A DNA stretch of 64,000 nt from positions 62,001-126,000 of the forward strand of contig CAIXHF010000007.1 in assembly GCA_903919185.1 (NCBI GenBank). Reading direction: 5' to 3'. Every line of letters starts with the position of its first letter. The first letter of the stretch is position 1. Position numbers and translations under genes: made by a program. Shown here piece after piece: positions 29,320 through 38,264 of the stretch. Under the pieces are notes generated by a model. The model was not told the DNA's origin. It ran no database searches and worked only from the letters and a program-made list of their open reading frames with translations. The stretch comes from an uncultured Opitutia bacterium. Lineage in GTDB: Bacteria > Verrucomicrobiota > Verrucomicrobiia > Opitutales > UBA953.

Positions 29320-31128
29320 TTAGCGGCCGGCTCCGCGGACGGGGCAGGACAGGTAGACGCCGCGCGGATCGTTCAACGAGCGGATAGCCTTGAGGGTTTC
29401 CGCATGGCTCTTGAGGAAGAGCAGGGCAGGGTCCTTTGACTGGGCCCGTGCAAACAGTGGCATCTCGTTACCGTCTTCGGAAAGTAGCTTCTGGAGGATG
29501 TTTTCGCGCCCCGAGTGCAGGGCCGGCACCTGGATGATTTCGGCGTCCTTAATCTTCGCGAGCTCCTTGGCTTCGCGGATGGCGTCGCGGAGACCGCCGA
29601 ACTTATCGACGAGGTGGTTTTCGCGGGCGTTGAGGCCCAGCCAGACCCGCCCTTGGGCAATCTCATGGACATTGTCGCGTTCCATCTTGCGGCCTTCGCT
29701 GACGACTTTGAGGAAGTCTTCGTAGACGCTATCCACGGTGGCCTGCACGACGGCCATCTCTTCAGGCGTCGCGACGTGGTCCATGTCGAAGAGGTTAGCG
29801 TAGCGGTTGGTCTTCACGCCGTCGGTACCGAGGTTCACCTTCTTGGCGAGTTCCTGATAGTTGAAATGTAGGCCGAAGACGCCGATGGAGCCCGTGATCG
29901 TCGAGGGGTCGGCCATGATCACAGAGCCACGGGCGGCGATATAGTAGCCGCCGCTGGCCGCGAGGTCGCCCATGGAGACGACCACAGGGATACCCTTGTC
30001 GCGGAGCAGGCCGACTTCTCGCGCGATGATGTCGCTCGCGAAGGCCGAGCCGCCTGGGCTGTTCACGCGCAGCACCACGGCACGCAGGAGCGGGTCGGCG
30101 CGGAGCTCACGGAGGTCGCGGGCCAAGCGGTCGCCACCGATATCACCACTGCCGCCCCAGCCATCGACGATTTCGCCTTCGGCGTAGACGATGGCGATGC
30201 GTTCGCCGCGGTGCGGGAATTGGACCTTATGGGCGTATTTAGCCAAGGAAATCTGGCGGAAGGATGTCCCTGATTCGTCGGGGCCTGCGCCAACCTTACG
30301 GAGTTCGGTGATGAGTTGGTCGCGCTGGAGGATGCCATCCACCAGCTTGAGGGTTTTTGCCTTTTCGGCGTTATAGATGCCGGCTTCATCGGCCGCACGG
30401 CGGAGCGAGGCCGTCGTGACTTTACGGGAAAGCGCCACGTCGTTCAGTAGCTTGTTCCAGACGCCATTGAGGAGGAGTTCGGTTTGTTCGCGGGCTGGGT
30501 CGCTCATCTTACCGCCAATGTAGGGTTCGACGGCAGATTTGTATTTGCCGACCTTGGTGACTTGGACGCCGACACCGAGCAGCTTGAGCGTTTCGCCGTA
30601 ATACATGTGGTAAGACGCCAAGCCCTTGAGTTCGACTTCGCTCGCTGGGTGCATGTAAATCTTGTCTGCGGCGCTGGTGAGGTAGTATTCGCGTTGGGAG
30701 GTATTCTCAACCCAGCCGATGACGGGTTTCTTGCTTTCCTTGAACTTGACGATGGCTTGGCGTAGTTCGTTGAGCTGAACGATACCCGCTTCGATTTCTC
30801 CGGCAATAAGCAGACCCACGACGTTGTTATCCTTGGCGGCGAGGTCGATAGCTTCTAACGCACGGAGGAGGTCTACTTCGGGCAGCGGGCTGCCACCGAG
30901 TATAGAGCTGAGGCCGGGTGTCCCGTGAGCGGGGGTGTCGTTGATCGCCAGCCCATTGCCGATGACGAGCATCGTCTTGGGCTTCATGGCCACGGGGCTC
31001 GATTCGGGTTGGCTACCCGAGGAGCTGACGAGACCCACCATGAGCACGAACATCAGGAAGCAAAGTCCGAGTCCGGCGATGAAGGTGCCGACGGCAGAGG
31101 CGAGGACTGATTTGAAGAATTCTTTCAT
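29320..31128 (-). CDS. sppA: Signal peptide peptidase SppA (67K long form)
   Basis: 602 aa; VLRVNSPGGSAFASDIIARE, VVSMGDLAASGGYYIAA, ITGSIGVFG. Confidence 0.93.
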   Translation of the reverse strand: MKEFFKSVLASAVGTFIAGLGLCFLMFVLMVGLVSSSGSQPESSPVAMKPKTMLVIGNGLAINDTPAHGTPGLSSILGGSPLPEVDLLRALEAIDLAAKDNNVVGLLIAGEIEAGIVQLNELRQAIVKFKESKKPVIGWVENTSQREYYLTSAADKIYMHPASEVELKGLASYHMYYGETLKLLGVGVQVTKVGKYKSAVEPYIGGKMSDPAREQTELLLNGVWNKLLNDVALSRKVTTASLRRAADEAGIYNAEKAKTLKLVDGILQRDQLITELRKVGAGPDESGTSFRQISLAKYAHKVQFPHRGERIAIVYAEGEIVDGWGGSGDIGGDRLARDLRELRADPLLRAVVLRVNSPGGSAFASDIIAREVGLLRDKGIPVVVSMGDLAASGGYYIAARGSVIMADPSTITGSIGVFGLHFNYQELAKKVNLGTDGVKTNRYANLFDMDHVATPEEMAVVQATVDSVYEDFLKVVSEGRKMERDNVHEIAQGRVWLGLNARENHLVDKFGGLRDAIREAKELAKIKDAEIIQVPALHSGRENILQKLLSEDGNEMPLFARAQSKDPALLFLKSHAETLKAIRSLNDPRGVYLSCPVRGAGR

Positions 31129-31265
31129 GGGATAACAGAGAGCGGTGTGCGGGGAGGAATTTATCTACCACTGTGCCTGGCTACTCGTAGTTCGCCAATC
31201 CAAAGTCGCCATTTTGTCACCCCTTTCCGCTGGTTTCCGTCGCTAGAGGGGGTTACCATTCCGAT

Positions 31266-32714
31266 ATGTCCGAGAATACTCATGAACAGCCCGGCGCAGT
31301 GACCGCTCGAAAAGCGCTGGCCATCAACCTGGACCGTTCCGCCTACGGGGTCTTCGCGGAAATCGGTGCTGGTCAGGAAGTCGTCCGGCATTTCTTCAAG
31401 GCGGGCGGCGCCTCGGGGACGGTCGCCAAGAGTATGTCTGCTTACGACATGCGGATCAGCGATGCCATCTATGGTCACCCCCAGCGCTATGTCTCGCGCG
31501 AACGCCTCGAGCAGATGATGGGGCATGAGTATGGCTTGTTGGTTGATCGCCTCGCCACCGAGCGCGGCGCCCAGACCCGTTTTTTTGCTTTTGCTGACAC
31601 CGTGGCCACGACGCCGCACGATGGCAAAGGGCAGGGGCATTCCTGGATGGGCATGCGCTTTCAGTCGGAGCCGGGGGCGGCACCGAGCGACGTTATTCTG
31701 CACCTGCGCCTGTGGGATCGTGACGCTGGCCACCAGCAGGACGCACTCGGGATGGTCGGCGTGAACCTTATTCACGCGGCCTTACACCAGCGCTCTTCCA
31801 TCGATGAATTCGTGCAGGCCATCATCGAGGACGTCGGGGCTGGTCGGGTGGAGGTAGACTTTGCGCATTTCAGCGGGCCGGCCTTTCCTGGCTTCGATAA
31901 CCGTACGGCCTTGGTCCGGCTGGTGCGCCGCGGGCTCACCGATGCGGTGTTGTTCGATGAGCGCGGCCTCCCGGCCGTGGCGGGTGAGTTCTTTTACAAG
32001 AAGTCCGTCTTGGTCGCCCGTGGCACCTTCCGGCCCTTATCCTTGGTCAATGAAGACATGATCAGCTGCGCCCAGCGCGCGCAGCCACCGAGCGCTGACA
32101 CTATTACGCTCTACGAAATGTGCGTGGGCCAAGAAAGTGCTTCCGAAGAGGAAATCGTCGCGCGCATCGGCCTAGTGGCCGCGGTGGGCCGACCTTTACT
32201 GGTGACTCGTCATCGTGGCTGGTATCGCCTGCCCGCCTACTTTCGTCTGCACACGGCGGGGGAGGTGACATTAATCGCGGGCATGAACAACCTCGTGGAC
32301 CTCTTCAATCCTGCGCACTACACGCATCTCGAAGGCGGCGTGCTCGAGGCTTGCGGGCGTCTATTTAAGGATGGCGTTAAGGTCATGGTTTACCCGATGC
32401 GCGGGGACCAGCTGCGTCGGCTGATTTCGGATCCGGTCGCCTGCTTGGTTTGTTTTCCGGAAACCTATCAGGTCGCCCTCGATGCAGTCGTCACGGCGGC
32501 CGACGTGCAGGTCCGGCCCAAAGTCGCTGGCCTCTTTGAACACCTCCGTAATAATGGTTTCCTCATCCCCATCACGGGGGCCAGCCCCGCCGCCTTGGCT
32601 TGCCAGCCGCGCACCTTGGCGGAGCGCATCCGCCAGGGGTTTGTGGGCTGGGAGAAGGAAGTGCCGCCGGCAGTGGCGGTGGAAATTAAGCGTTCGAAAC
32701 TGTGGTTTTCCTGA
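31266..32714 (+). CDS. Conserved protein of uncertain function (resembles a family sometimes labelled nicotinate-nucleotide adenylyltransferase-like or TonB receptor)
   Basis: 482 aa; RKALAINLDRSAYGVFAEIGAGQEVVRHFFKAGGASGTVAKSMSAYDMRISDAIYG; family recollection from memory only. Confidence 0.7.
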   Translation: MSENTHEQPGAVTARKALAINLDRSAYGVFAEIGAGQEVVRHFFKAGGASGTVAKSMSAYDMRISDAIYGHPQRYVSRERLEQMMGHEYGLLVDRLATERGAQTRFFAFADTVATTPHDGKGQGHSWMGMRFQSEPGAAPSDVILHLRLWDRDAGHQQDALGMVGVNLIHAALHQRSSIDEFVQAIIEDVGAGRVEVDFAHFSGPAFPGFDNRTALVRLVRRGLTDAVLFDERGLPAVAGEFFYKKSVLVARGTFRPLSLVNEDMISCAQRAQPPSADTITLYEMCVGQESASEEEIVARIGLVAAVGRPLLVTRHRGWYRLPAYFRLHTAGEVTLIAGMNNLVDLFNPAHYTHLEGGVLEACGRLFKDGVKVMVYPMRGDQLRRLISDPVACLVCFPETYQVALDAVVTAADVQVRPKVAGLFEHLRNNGFLIPITGASPAALACQPRTLAERIRQGFVGWEKEVPPAVAVEIKRSKLWFS

Positions 32715-32772
32715 GTTAAACGACGGCCGGAGGTTGCAGGCGCACCGGAAGCCCTCACGGTGAAAGCCTCTT

Positions 32773-33378
32773 ATGGTGCCTTTGCCGTCTTCCTTACCCG
32801 CTGAATCTGACACGGAACTCTCGCTGTCAGTCGAGCGTGCCTATCGGGAAGTCGTGGTCGTCGATCGGCTGGGGGCCCTCTGGTCGCTGATTTTGGCGAA
32901 ATGCTTTTTGGCGCAGTGGGCGATTGATAAGTTCGTCATGCCGATCAGCGGACTCCGTTACATCTGGTCCCTGACGTTGGCGATGGCCGTCATCGCCACG
33001 GTGCTTTATCTCCGCGCCCACCGCGCCCAGTTTGCACTCTTCCCGCATCAGTTTCGGGTCAGCTCCGCGATCTTAGGCGGTTTGTTGGTCGCCCAAGGTT
33101 TTCTGCTCTACACGCATTTGGTCCTTGGGCATCTCTCCGCGGCGGCGACCGCTGGGTTGGCCGCGGCCCTCTTCGGCGCTTGGTCGCTTGCTCGGGCTGG
33201 CCTGAAGCGGGCACCGGAACCCTTGGTGGGTGCCTTGCTCTGGTGGGGCTTGGCGGCGACCGCCTTGACCGGCGTTAACGCCGATGCGCTCCTGTGGGTC
33301 GGCCTCGGTTTCTTCTTTGCGCAAGCCCTCCCGGGCTTCATGTTGGCCCGTCGCCTCGAACGCTCGGCCCGAATCTGA
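32773..33378 (+). CDS. Hypothetical multi-pass membrane protein
   Basis: 201 aa with several hydrophobic segments, no recognised motif. Confidence 0.6.
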   Translation: MVPLPSSLPAESDTELSLSVERAYREVVVVDRLGALWSLILAKCFLAQWAIDKFVMPISGLRYIWSLTLAMAVIATVLYLRAHRAQFALFPHQFRVSSAILGGLLVAQGFLLYTHLVLGHLSAAATAGLAAALFGAWSLARAGLKRAPEPLVGALLWWGLAATALTGVNADALLWVGLGFFFAQALPGFMLARRLERSARI

Positions 33379-33379
33379 C

Positions 33380-34285
33380 TTAGGCGACTTCGGCGCTTTT
33401 ACCGTTCAGTCCGTTGAGCATGAGTGCCATGAAGCGCTTCATGGCTGGGGTCAGGACGCGTCCTTTACGGTGTAGGATAGCCAAGGGGCGAGCCACGCGC
33501 CGGTCGCGGAGGCGTAACTTCACGAGCGTGCCTTGCTCGATCTCGGATCGAATAGTGCCTTCGGGGACGAGCGCCACGCCGGCATCGACTTCCACCGCGC
33601 GCTTGAGCGTCTCGATATTGTCGAACTCCATCGTCGGTTCGAGCTCGATACGCTGCTCGCGGAAGAATTGGTCGAGTGCCTTGCGGGTCGGGATATCCTG
33701 GTCGAAACCGATGAACTTACAGCCCTGCAGATCGGCGAGATCGATTTCCTTTTTCGAGGCGAGCTTGTGCTTGGGGGCGCAGATGGCGACGAGCTGGTCT
33801 TCCATGAAAGGAATGATTTCCACTTGGCGATATTTCTGTGGGAAGGCCACGAGGCCGAAATCGACGGCGCTCGAGACGACGTCTTCGTAGACAAGGTTCG
33901 AGCGACGGTATTCGATGCGCACATTGACGTGGGGGAACTCCTGCATGAAGCGCTTCACGTAGGGGGGCAGTTCATGGAGGCCGATCGAGACGATGGTAGA
34001 GACGTGAACGGTGCCGCTGACGACCTTACGCATTTCCTGCATCTCGCTGGCGACCTGTTCGTAGCGGTTCAGGATGTCCTTGGAGGCTTCGTACAGGCTC
34101 CGGCCTTCGCGGGTGAGGCGAAACTGCTTCTGGCTGCGGTCCACGATGAGGACGTTGAAATGCTTCTCCATTGACCGGAGTTGCTGGCTGACGGCCGACT
34201 GGGTGATGGCGTTCAGCTTGGCGGCCTTCGAAAAGCTTTCGTTGTCGACCAGGTCCCGGAAAATCTTGAGGTTCTCGATGTGCAT
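33380..34285 (-). CDS. LysR-family transcriptional regulator
   Basis: MHIENLKIFRDLVDNESFSKAAKLNAITQSAVSQQLRSMEKHFNVLIVDRSQKQFRLTREG; start moved from 34396. Confidence 0.9.
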   Translation of the reverse strand: MHIENLKIFRDLVDNESFSKAAKLNAITQSAVSQQLRSMEKHFNVLIVDRSQKQFRLTREGRSLYEASKDILNRYEQVASEMQEMRKVVSGTVHVSTIVSIGLHELPPYVKRFMQEFPHVNVRIEYRRSNLVYEDVVSSAVDFGLVAFPQKYRQVEIIPFMEDQLVAICAPKHKLASKKEIDLADLQGCKFIGFDQDIPTRKALDQFFREQRIELEPTMEFDNIETLKRAVEVDAGVALVPEGTIRSEIEQGTLVKLRLRDRRVARPLAILHRKGRVLTPAMKRFMALMLNGLNGKSAEVA

Positions 34286-34422
34286 GGTGAGCGTTCTTAG
34301 ATTACTAAATCTAATGGAAAGTGCCTTCAAGTGTAGAAGGGCTAATTCAGAGCTCAAAATCGACTGTTTTAAACGAATAGCAGGCGTTGACTCCAAGGAG
34401 TTAGGGTGTTCATACTGCTCAA

Positions 34423-35121
34423 ATGGTCACCTACGACCAGTTTACCACCCATTGCGAGGCTGTTTTGGGGCGAATGGCTCAGGCCTGCCAGGCTTGCGGG
34501 CGCTCACCGTCTTCGGTGCGGCTGTTGCCGGTAACCAAAACCCATCCCTTTGAAGCCGCCGAATATGCCCACCGCTTTGGTTTGGCGGCCGTGGGGGAGA
34601 ATCGGGTGCAAGAGGCCCAAGTAAAGCGTCCTCAGTCGCCCGCTGGGCTGCGTTGGGAGCTGATTGGGCACCTCCAGTCTAACAAAGCGAAACAGGCCCT
34701 CCAAGCCTTCGACGTGCTGCAATCCGTCGATTCTGCTGAATTGGCTGCTCGCTTGGGACGTATCGCCACCGACCTCGGCCTGACTCGCGAGGTTTATGTG
34801 CAGGTTAACTCTGGGGACGACCCCGCTAAGTTCGGGTGCGACCTAGCCGAGGCCCCCGCGGTGCTCGAGGCCTTGCTGCCCCACCGGTCCCTCAACGTCG
34901 TTGGGCTCATGGCCATCGCCCCGCTGTCAGATGATCCGGCGGTCGCCCGGCGGACCTTCGCCGAGCTGCGCCGTTGTCGGGACGACCTGGAGACGCGCTT
35001 CGGCGTGAAGTTGCCCGAGCTTTCGATGGGTATGAGCGGTGACCTTGAAATCGCCATCGCCGAGGGTTCGACGTGCGTCCGCGTCGGCTCCGCCCTCTAC
35101 GGCTCTCGCCCGGTGTTATGA
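34423..35121 (+). CDS. yggS: YggS-family pyridoxal phosphate homeostasis protein
   Basis: LLPVTKTHPFEAAEYAHRFGLAAVGENRVQEAQVK, WELIGHLQSNKAKQAL, ELSMGMSGDLEIAIAEGSTCVRVGSALYG. Confidence 0.93.
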   Translation: MVTYDQFTTHCEAVLGRMAQACQACGRSPSSVRLLPVTKTHPFEAAEYAHRFGLAAVGENRVQEAQVKRPQSPAGLRWELIGHLQSNKAKQALQAFDVLQSVDSAELAARLGRIATDLGLTREVYVQVNSGDDPAKFGCDLAEAPAVLEALLPHRSLNVVGLMAIAPLSDDPAVARRTFAELRRCRDDLETRFGVKLPELSMGMSGDLEIAIAEGSTCVRVGSALYGSRPVL

Positions 35122-36782
35122 TTCGACGCCTCAACATTCGTGACCTCGCCTTGATGGATCGGGCGGAGCTGGAGTTAGGCGCCGGCTTCACCGTGGTCAC
35201 GGGTGAGACGGGCGCTGGCAAATCCGTGCTACTCGGTGCCTTATCTTTACTCGCTGGCCATCGCGCAGCGAAGACGGTCGTGCGTAAGGGGGCCGAAGAA
35301 TGCGTCGTCGAGGCGGAGTTCGAAATCGGCGAGGACCCGCGCTTCGATGTTTTACTACAGGAACTCGATTTACCGGTTTGCGATGAGGGCTTGCTACTGC
35401 TGAAGCGCTCGGTCCATGCGAGCAAGGCCGGACGTATCTCCATCAACGGAGGGTCGGCCACGCTGGCGCAGCTGCAACAGCTCGGCGAACTCTGGATTGA
35501 TTTCCACGGGCCCGGCGAGCCGCAGAAGCTGATGCGCGCCGAGACGCAACTGGCAATGCTCGACCTGCATGCCGGCCTCGGCAAAGGCTTAGCCACCTAT
35601 CGTGCTGGCTGGCGCCAGCGCTTGGGCCTACTGCGCGAGGCCGACGAGGCCGCTGGTGCAGAAAAACTTTCCGAAGACGAGGAAGCGTTCCTGCGTTCAC
35701 AGTTGGAAAAGCTAAATTCACTGGATTTATCCGACGACGCGGTGGCCAAACTGGACCGCGACCATGCCCGGGCTTCGCGCGCTCAGGAACTGGGCGCCTT
35801 GCTGGGGCAACTCGATGCGGGCTTAGGCGCCGATGGCCTTGGGGAAGTGCTGCCCAAGTTACTCAAGGCCTCCGATGACGTCTCCCGGATCGACAATGAG
35901 TCCACGGCGCTCCGCGATCGCCTCAATGCGCTCGCCGCGGAGGCCGAAGATATCCGCGCCGATTACGTGCGCCTCGCCCGCGGTCTGTCCGAAGACGACG
36001 AGTCGGTCGGAGAGCTGGAGGCCAAGATGAACCTGTGGTTGGAATTCCGCCGTAAGTATGGCCCAGGGGCGGCCAACGTCAGAGCCAAACGGGAGGGCAT
36101 CGCCCAGCGACTTTTGTCCCAAGGAGATGTTGAGGCGCGCGTGGCCAAACTCCGCGCTGAGGCAGCCCAAGTGGAGAAGGAACTGCGCAAGCAGGCCGAC
36201 GCCTTGCACGCGGCGCGGGCGAAGGCCGCCGAGAAGCTGGCCGGTGCCGTCCGTAAGATGCTGGGTGCGCTGGGCTTCAAGAAGGCGGATCTGCGCATTG
36301 CGGTCGCCGCCGCGGAATTAGGTCCGCAGGGCGCGGATGCGGTGCGTTTCCTCTTTTGTCCGAATGCGGGGCAAGACTTACTGCCGCTCGATCAAATCGC
36401 CTCCAGTGGTGAAGCCGCCCGCGTAATGTTGGCGCTGAAGACGGTGCTCGCCGCGGTCGATCAGACGCCGGTGCTGGTCTTTGATGAGGTCGATGCCAAC
36501 GTCGGTGGGGAAATTGGCGCGCAAGTCGGCCGCGAGCTCGCCGCCCTCGGTGCCGCTCACCAAGTCTTCTGCGTCACCCACCTCCCGCAGGTCGCCGCCT
36601 TAGGGCATGCGCATTTGGTCGTCACGAAAACGCAGGACGAGCGCTCGACGACCGTAGCCATCGCCCCCGTCCATACTAAGCGAAAAGAACGGGAATCGGA
36701 ACTGGCCCGGATGTTAGGTGATCGTGCGAGTAAGGTGGCCTTATCGCACGCCCGCGAGCTACTGGCGTCTGCCGAGGGGTAA
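35118..36782 (+). CDS. recN: DNA repair protein RecN
   Basis: MIRRLNIRDLALMDRAELELGAGFTVVTGETGAGKSVLLGAL, VFDEVDANVGGEIGAQVGREL, CVTHLPQVAALGHAHLVV; ATGA overlap with yggS. Confidence 0.94.
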   Translation: MIRRLNIRDLALMDRAELELGAGFTVVTGETGAGKSVLLGALSLLAGHRAAKTVVRKGAEECVVEAEFEIGEDPRFDVLLQELDLPVCDEGLLLLKRSVHASKAGRISINGGSATLAQLQQLGELWIDFHGPGEPQKLMRAETQLAMLDLHAGLGKGLATYRAGWRQRLGLLREADEAAGAEKLSEDEEAFLRSQLEKLNSLDLSDDAVAKLDRDHARASRAQELGALLGQLDAGLGADGLGEVLPKLLKASDDVSRIDNESTALRDRLNALAAEAEDIRADYVRLARGLSEDDESVGELEAKMNLWLEFRRKYGPGAANVRAKREGIAQRLLSQGDVEARVAKLRAEAAQVEKELRKQADALHAARAKAAEKLAGAVRKMLGALGFKKADLRIAVAAAELGPQGADAVRFLFCPNAGQDLLPLDQIASSGEAARVMLALKTVLAAVDQTPVLVFDEVDANVGGEIGAQVGRELAALGAAHQVFCVTHLPQVAALGHAHLVVTKTQDERSTTVAIAPVHTKRKERESELARMLGDRASKVALSHARELLASAEG

Positions 36783-37598
36783 TCAGCGCTGCACAAACCG
36801 ATCGAGCCGGAGTCGCCGAATAACCCGGAGGCCAATGGCCGCGGCCCAAGGCTTGGGTAGGCGTGCGCTGAACATGCCCAGGAGGCGGTTCTTCCAGCCT
36901 GGGATAATCTGCGGACGCGACTTAGCCATCGCGTAGAGTGACTCAGCCACGCAGTCCTCCGCGGTCTGGCCACCGAGGCCAGTGGGGCCAGAGAAACCCG
37001 CTGCCTTGGAGAAGTTGGTCGAGACGGGCCCTGGGCAGATGGCGACGCAGCGCACGCCGTAGGGCTGCGCCTCCGCGTCGAGCGCGATGCTCCAGTGCAG
37101 CATGAAGGCTTTCGTCGCCGCATACGTCGTCATCAAGGGCGTCGGTTGATAGCCAGCGAGCGAGGCGACGGTCGCGACTTGGCCGCCGCGACGTTTGAGT
37201 TCAGCCCACAGCAGCCCGGTGAGCTGCACTGGTGCGCGCACGTTGACGTCGACCATCTTTAAGGTGTGGTCGAGCCCCGGCGCGGGGAACTCCCCATAGG
37301 CGCCGAAGCCGCTGTTATTAACGAGCAGTATTCTGCCTTCGCTGGGCATTAGTTTATGTAATTCACGGACAACGTCCTCCACTTGAGTGGGTTGAGAGAG
37401 GTCGCAAGTAAGGTGAGTCAACTTACAGGTATTTGGCACCCCCTCAGGTGGGGTGCGGGAAAGGTTGAACACGGCCGCACTGGTCCCAGAATTATAGATG
37501 CGCGAGAGAATCGCGCGACCGATGCCGGAGGATGCGCCCGTTATGATCACACAGGAAAAACTCTTGAGGAAATCATCGATGGTCTGGTTCTTTGACAT
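36783..37598 (-). CDS. Short-chain dehydrogenase/reductase
   Basis: CVIITGASSGIGRAIL, LLVNNSGFGAYG, YAATKAFMLHWS. Confidence 0.9.
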   Translation of the reverse strand: MSKNQTIDDFLKSFSCVIITGASSGIGRAILSRIYNSGTSAAVFNLSRTPPEGVPNTCKLTHLTCDLSQPTQVEDVVRELHKLMPSEGRILLVNNSGFGAYGEFPAPGLDHTLKMVDVNVRAPVQLTGLLWAELKRRGGQVATVASLAGYQPTPLMTTYAATKAFMLHWSIALDAEAQPYGVRCVAICPGPVSTNFSKAAGFSGPTGLGGQTAEDCVAESLYAMAKSRPQIIPGWKNRLLGMFSARLPKPWAAAIGLRVIRRLRLDRFVQR

Positions 37599-37638
37599 GG
37601 AAGCAGGTTCTCACGCCCAACCCCAAAACACAACACAC

Positions 37639-37998
37639 ATGAGCATTGCTCCGGTAGTCGTGACCGGGGTCCATATGGACCTCACCGACGCCCTGAAGGA
37701 TACGGTGTGCGCCAAAGTCGAAAGACTGATGCGCCACAACCCGCGGATTATCCGCGTGCACGTCGAGCTCGTTTACAACCGCAGCCGTGACCACAGCCGC
37801 GAGTTCGCTGCCCAAATCCGGTTGGAGTTAGCGGGCCCGGATATCGTGGTCCGCGAGGAATCCGAGGATTTGTACAAATCCATTGATATTTTGATCGATA
37901 AGGTCGATCGCCAACTTCGCCGCCGCCATCGCCTAGAGAAAGAGAAGCGGAATCACCCAAAGCCAACGGACCTCGGCGACCTGGGACGGGCGGCGTAA
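37639..37998 (+). CDS. hpf: Ribosome hibernation-promoting factor, short form
   Basis: VVVTGVHMDLTDALKDTVCAKVERLMRHNPRIIRVHVEL..DLYKSIDILIDKVDRQLRRRHRLEKE; start moved from 37498. Confidence 0.88.
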   Translation: MSIAPVVVTGVHMDLTDALKDTVCAKVERLMRHNPRIIRVHVELVYNRSRDHSREFAAQIRLELAGPDIVVREESEDLYKSIDILIDKVDRQLRRRHRLEKEKRNHPKPTDLGDLGRAA

Positions 37999-38020
37999 GG
38001 ACGGTGCCGGCTAGCGTAAA

Positions 38021-38115
38021 GGTCAGTCAGTGGCAGAGTCGGTTTAAGACGGTCCAATCAGTCGGATAGTCAGCATCAGCCGACAGTCAGACGGAACCGG
38101 CAGTCAGAAACAGGA
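38021..38115 (+). repeat. Cluster of degenerate CAGTC(A/G)G motifs in the hpf–mpl intergenic region
   Basis: ggtCAGTCAGtg, atCAGTCGg, agTCAGcatCAGccgaCAGTCAGacgg, ggCAGTCAGaaaCAGg within about 95 bp. Confidence 0.6.
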
Positions 38116-38168
38116 TAAGCCAGTGAACCTCGGCCGATAGCGCAGAAGGTGAAGTCTAAGAAGGTTAT

Positions 38169-38207
38169 GGACCCCGGTTGCCGCAAGGTGGCCGGGGTCC
38201 TCCTTTT
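38169..38207 (+). terminator. Rho-independent terminator between hpf and mpl
   Basis: ggaccccgg-ttgccgcaaggtgg-ccggggtcc-tccttttgg. Confidence 0.75.
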
Positions 38208-38264
38208 GGTGGGGCCGAGCGGTTCTCGGCTCGCCCTCGGGGACGGGCAGGCTTTTATGCCCGT

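Noticed and set aside
38021-38115. CAGTC motif cluster considered as a CRISPR array
   Set aside because: Motifs are short, degenerate and irregularly spaced; no cas genes nearby.
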